Part shown: positions 20,540 to 23,181 of the stretch, in pieces
Layout of the letters: each line of letters starts with the position of its first letter
Numbering within the stretch: the first letter of the stretch is position 1
The notes under the pieces: generated by a model
Told to the model about the DNA's origin: nothing
The model's input: the letters and a program-made list of their open reading frames with translations, nothing else
The model's database searches: none
Translations under genes and position numbers: made by a program
NCBI GenBank assembly: GCA_023212695.1
Contig: JALCCG010000322.1
Location: 1-23,181, forward strand
From: Sporisorium sorghi
Taxonomy: Eukaryota; Basidiomycota; Ustilaginomycetes; Ustilaginales; Ustilaginaceae
Direction of reading: 5' to 3'
DNA: 23,181 nt

Positions 20540-21049
20540 GTCTGGCTGCTCGTAGCGTCGACGTTCGAATCGATTCCAGACGAACGATCTGTATAGATGA
20601 GCAAGCGGTTGATGGTGGTGGTTGAGAAGAGAGAGAGACACACACATCACACAGCATTTTGCCAAGAGGCTGCAGCAGCACAGCACAGAGCAGCAGCACA
20701 GCTGGTTAATTTGAGCCAAAAGAAGGAGCGGTGCGCGTGTGGAGAGACACCGCGAGACTGTTGCGCTTCTCAAGTGCGCTTGGGAGGAAAGTATGAAAGT
20801 TGTATTTCTGGGGCATCTCCCGGCCGGAATGGGCCCTGTATATACAGTATAGCCGTGGATTTAGCTGGAGAACAAAAATTTTCACCAGTAACGTTATTTC
20901 ACTAAGAGACGCGCGCCAGCGAGACAGCTACAGTAGCCAGCGGAACCATGCCTTCCACCACGACTACCACGACTACAGTAAATTTTGTTGGATTTGCTAT
21001 GCAGAATCAGACTTTCATCTTGTACTCGGATACATCATTCTGCAAAGCC
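20540..21049 (-). promoter_or_regulatory. Exchanger promoter region running into repeat DNA
   Basis: A perfect 12-bp palindrome CTGTATATACAG at 20836-20847 holds a TATATA element about 300 nt upstream of the exchanger ATG and may be its core promoter. GA-rich DNA (GAGAAGAGAGAGAGAC, 20624-20639) is CT-rich on the coding strand. From about 20880 the sequence becomes richer in A and T and leads into the repeats; the exact border is not visible. Confidence 0.4.
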
Positions 21050-21180
21050 CAACACTCAGCACTGAGTGTTGGAACCAATTGGAAGATCTCAAGACATGAT
21101 GCTCAGTCCTCAGAGAAATTCTTGCAAATTTTCCCACTTCAAATAATGCAAAGCCACGATCTCATTGGCTCAGGTACAAA

Positions 21181-21699
21181 TCTCAACACTCAGCACTGAG
21201 TGTTGAGTACCCTCAAATGGTTACAAACATCTAGCGAAGGGAACCATCATCCAGATGGACCAATAGCAGACCTCCTTGGGAAATTTTCACACCCAGATGA
21301 AGCCGAGTCAAGTGACCTGGATCAGTCGAACTCAGAGATAGACTTGGACCTGGGAGAGCCAGACCAATCAGAGAGCATGGAAGCTCACGAGAGGCAACAC
21401 GAACTCTCTCAAAGGAGGAGTGACACTCAGCACTGAGTGTGACACCCCACCGGTGGGCTTTGAACACTCAGCACTGAGTGTGGCACTTCATCAGAGCACA
21501 ATGGATACTCAGCGAAGGAACTTGGGACTTATGCTGTAGTTAACACACACTCATAGCGAAGGATAACCAGCTCACTCACATGTATATAAGGACCTGAGAA
21601 TGCACAAAGATGAGAAGAGAAATATCATCGAATCACTAACTCATCCAACCAAACCCCAAGATCACAGAGCAACTCTCAACACTCAGCACTGAGTGTTGA
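21181..21699 (+). mobile_element. LTR-like segment with TATA box, possible solo LTR
   Basis: A 26-bp direct repeat built on the palindrome (21181-21206 and 21674-21699) bounds the segment. Within it, TGTTGAG (21201) and CTCAACA (ending 21681) form short terminal inverted repeats of the TG..CA type, 481 nt apart, usual for an LTR. TATATAAG at 21583-21590 lies about 95 nt from the right end, in the order U3-TATA-R-U5. Against it: the five flanking bases are CTGAG and CTCAG, so there is no perfect target duplication, and no internal retroelement genes are present. Confidence 0.35.
21446..21457. repeat. Palindrome CCCACCGGTGGG between two core palindromes
   Basis: This perfect 12-bp palindrome sits in the 23-nt gap between the copies at 21423 and 21464, so three palindromes stand side by side in 59 nt. 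Confidence 0.85.
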
Positions 21700-21984
21700 A
21701 ACTCAACAGTTGTATTTGAAGCTCCCAACCACTGCGCTACACTCATTACTTGATATTATCTCACTGTGACTGACACCCCAACATCACAGTCAGGATCAAT
21801 CACTCGTGGGACCTCAGAACAACTCAACACTCTCCCAAGATTGCAACTTAGGAATCACAGCACTAAGTCTAAACACTCAGCGCTGAGTGTTGTAAGTCAT
21901 ATTTGAGTATTGATTAACTGACACCAACTTCCATACATAAGTTGACAACTCAGCTCCACTTTCTAATACAACCTGCATATTCAG

Positions 21985-22174
21985 GTTGAGAATGGTAATG
22001 TGTATCACGTAGATGCGAAATTCACGTAGTTGAGAGATTGAGGGGGCCTCCATTTGACATGCGCAGAGCTCCAGATCTGGCTGAGGAATTTCCTGCCAAA
22101 TTTCTAGTCCTGCGCATGTCAATTTTTCGAAAAATTTTAGGGCAGCAGCTCCACTATGAAGGGGGACTTGGCTA
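21985..22174 (-). mobile_element. Transposon end, inverted partner of 1-150
   Basis: The outer end is AGGGGGACTTGGC (22161-22173), followed outward by TA, the target dinucleotide used by Tc1/mariner/pogo elements. Read leftward on the minus strand it resembles positions 1-150 in several blocks. It does not resemble the other end at 22290 beyond about 15 bp, so this may be the 5' end of the same kind of element whose 3' end is at 22290. No transposase frame is found to its left. Two copies of a TGACATGCGCAG-like sequence (near 22056 and 22110) face each other as an inverted repeat. The inner limit is uncertain. Confidence 0.55.
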
Positions 22175-22289
22175 AATGGACCAAAAGAAAAAATAGAAGA
22201 AGTTTTTTATGGTGATAGTAATAAAATAAGATTAGAAATCCTTTTTTGAGATAAATAAGTTTACATGTATTTATGTATCTGCTCAAACA
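22175..22289. other. AT-rich spacer between two outward-facing transposon ends
   Basis: About 115 nt, clearly richer in A and T than any other part of the window (for example AGTAATAAAATAAG, GATAAATAAG). It separates AGGGGGACTTGGC on its left from GCCAAGTCCCCCT on its right. It has no gene. It may be original target DNA between two insertions. Confidence 0.6.
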
Positions 22290-22305
22290 GCCAAGTCCCC
22301 CTCCT
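22290..22305. repeat. Terminal inverted repeat at the 3' end of the transposase element
   Basis: GCCAAGTCCCCCTCC lies about 45 nt beyond the transposase stop codon, a normal distance in compact Tc1/pogo elements. The same bases, inverted, end the copy at 22173, and a one-mismatch version starts the window. Confidence 0.6.
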
Positions 22306-22350
22306 CCCTGTCAAGATCACATCTGAAATGATCCATTCAACACTAGACTG

Positions 22351-23181
22351 CTACATGAAAGGCAGCATGGGTGGCATCAGGGGTCCAGCAGGCTGTGAAG
22401 AAGGACCAGGCAGGTCATATTGGACTGAGCTGGAGCTGGGGAAGGATGGGAATGGCAGCGAGAGGGGTGGAAGGCCCATGAGATAGCTGTAACCTGGGAA
22501 TGGTGGAGGCGGTGGCAGAGTCCATGTGCCTGCAGGAACTCTGCTCTCTTCAGGTTGTGGCTCTGGTTCTGGTGTTGGTGCTGGTGCAGGTGGGATAGGA
22601 GCCAGTGCTGTGCTCTTTGTCTTCCTGCAGCTGCTGTGGCTGCGCTTCTCAGCTGCCTTTTGCGCTTGCTGTTCTCGCTCTGCTAGCAAGTGTGGCAGAT
22701 CGCTCTGATGTAGCACCCATGCTTTGGACAGCTGATTTCGATCACCTTGCTGGGCCTTGCGCTTGTTTGCATGTGCCGCCATCAATTCCTGAATGTGTGC
22801 TTGATCAAGGACATGTTGATTGGAGAGTTGTTCCACATACTTTCCAAACTTGTGAGCCCATGCTTGCAGCTCACATTGAGTGTATGAGATGGTGGCTTCC
22901 ATCTGCTCCTGATGCTGCGCAAAAGAATGGAAGAACTGCATCATTATCTGCTTTGCCTCTGCAGGTGTTGAAGGTGTCAGTGTATCTTTGGGAAGTGGCT
23001 GAATTGAAGGTGGTGTTGAGTCCTGCTGGAAAGTTGGCATGTGGTGCAAAACTGTCTCACAGCAGATCTCTGAATTGATGCCAACATCTTTGAAAGCCTT
23101 TGCAGCTGCTCTACTGGTGATAACATGCCTTGCCTTGATGTACATCCCTAAGAACTCACTCTTGCTGATCGTCAAGTTTGC
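22351..23181 (-). CDS. Probable pogo/Fot1-type DDE transposase, C-terminal part only
   Basis: The frame is open to the window edge (GCA AAC TTG at 23181-23173), so the N-terminal part, including any CENP-B-like DNA-binding region and the DDE catalytic triad, lies outside and cannot be checked. The first visible residues, LTISKSEFLGMYIKARHVIT followed by SRAAAKAFKDVGI, match the pattern after the catalytic core of pogo/Fot1 transposases (ITKEEFL..Y..AR...T..NI..AF...GI). Then comes a Q/H-rich, probably coiled-coil stretch (AEAKQIMMQFFHSFAQHQEQ..) with basic clusters (NKRKAQQ, KRSHSSCRKTK). A proline-rich tail follows (PAPTPEPEPQPEE, LPPPPPFPGY) and ends PPMLPFM. The frame has no stop over 277 codons, so this copy may be intact here. 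There is no ATG that must be the start; do not take the TTG at 23175 as one. Confidence 0.72.
   Translation of the reverse strand, partial: ANLTISKSEFLGMYIKARHVITSRAAAKAFKDVGINSEICCETVLHHMPTFQQDSTPPSIQPLPKDTLTPSTPAEAKQIMMQFFHSFAQHQEQMEATISYTQCELQAWAHKFGKYVEQLSNQHVLDQAHIQELMAAHANKRKAQQGDRNQLSKAWVLHQSDLPHLLAEREQQAQKAAEKRSHSSCRKTKSTALAPIPPAPAPTPEPEPQPEESRVPAGTWTLPPPPPFPGYSYLMGLPPLSLPFPSFPSSSSVQYDLPGPSSQPAGPLMPPMLPFM

Larger units (their letters stand above)
21050..21891. repeat. Six-copy palindrome cluster (ACACTCAGCACTGAGTGT)
   Basis: Copies of the core: 21052-21069, 21186-21203, 21423-21440, 21464-21481, 21679-21696, and a version with GC in place of CA at the centre (AACACTCAGCGCTGAGTGTT, 21872-21891), which is a perfect 20-bp palindrome. 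In the others the arms (AACACTCAG/CTGAGTGTT) flank the two bases CA. The arms extend to 12 bp in the copies near 21182 and 21675. Spacing is irregular (134, 237, 41, 215 and about 195 nt). The DNA between copies is not itself repeated, apart from short motifs such as AGCGAAGG (three times). No other part of the window has this palindrome. Confidence 0.93.

Noticed and set aside
21050..21891. CRISPR-like array
   Set aside because: The genome is eukaryotic, spacing is irregular (41-237 nt) and the repeat is a short symmetrical palindrome.

Overview
The window looks like a piece of a basidiomycete fungal nuclear genome, most probably a smut-type (Ustilaginomycotina) yeast or plant parasite. This is an inference. 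It rests on GC-rich genes with few, short introns (two seen, 82 and 77 nt), CT-rich leaders, and protein types typical of these fungi: a very large glutamine/alanine/glycine-rich homeodomain factor and an arginine/serine-rich Ctk1-type kinase. No bacterial operon structure is present.

Layout. Positions 1 to about 150 are the degraded end of a transposable element. From there to 4256 I find no convincing gene; this long stretch holds homopolymer runs, microsatellites, one coding-like remnant (about 2190-2687) and the promoter of the first gene. A homeodomain transcription factor lies at 4257-7523 on the plus strand. Five genes then follow, all on the minus strand: the GINS replication subunit Psf1 (7896-8640, one intron), vacuolar aspartic protease Pep4 (9260-10516), a Ctk1/CDK12-like kinase (11490-14372), the 49-kDa subunit of mitochondrial complex I (15077-16566, one intron), and an NCLX-type cation/Ca2+ exchanger (17132-20539). 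From about 20.9 kb the character changes to repeat DNA with fewer GC bases. It contains six copies of a short palindrome, a TATA box inside an LTR-like segment, a second degraded transposon end in inverted orientation relative to the one at position 1, and finally the 3' part of a probable pogo/Fot1-class DDE transposase cut by the window edge.

The genes do not form a pathway. They are individually transcribed housekeeping or regulatory genes (DNA replication, vacuolar proteolysis, RNA polymerase II regulation, respiration, ion transport) plus one developmental-type regulator. Both edges of the window lie in copies of the same repeat family, which would fit a contig broken at repeats.

I see no clear new biological system. 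The parts that most deserve a second look are the palindrome cluster at 21050-21891, the inverted transposon ends at 1 and 22174, a separate set of odd-symmetry palindromes at 14852-14979, and an E2F/MBF-like site in front of the replication gene PSF1.
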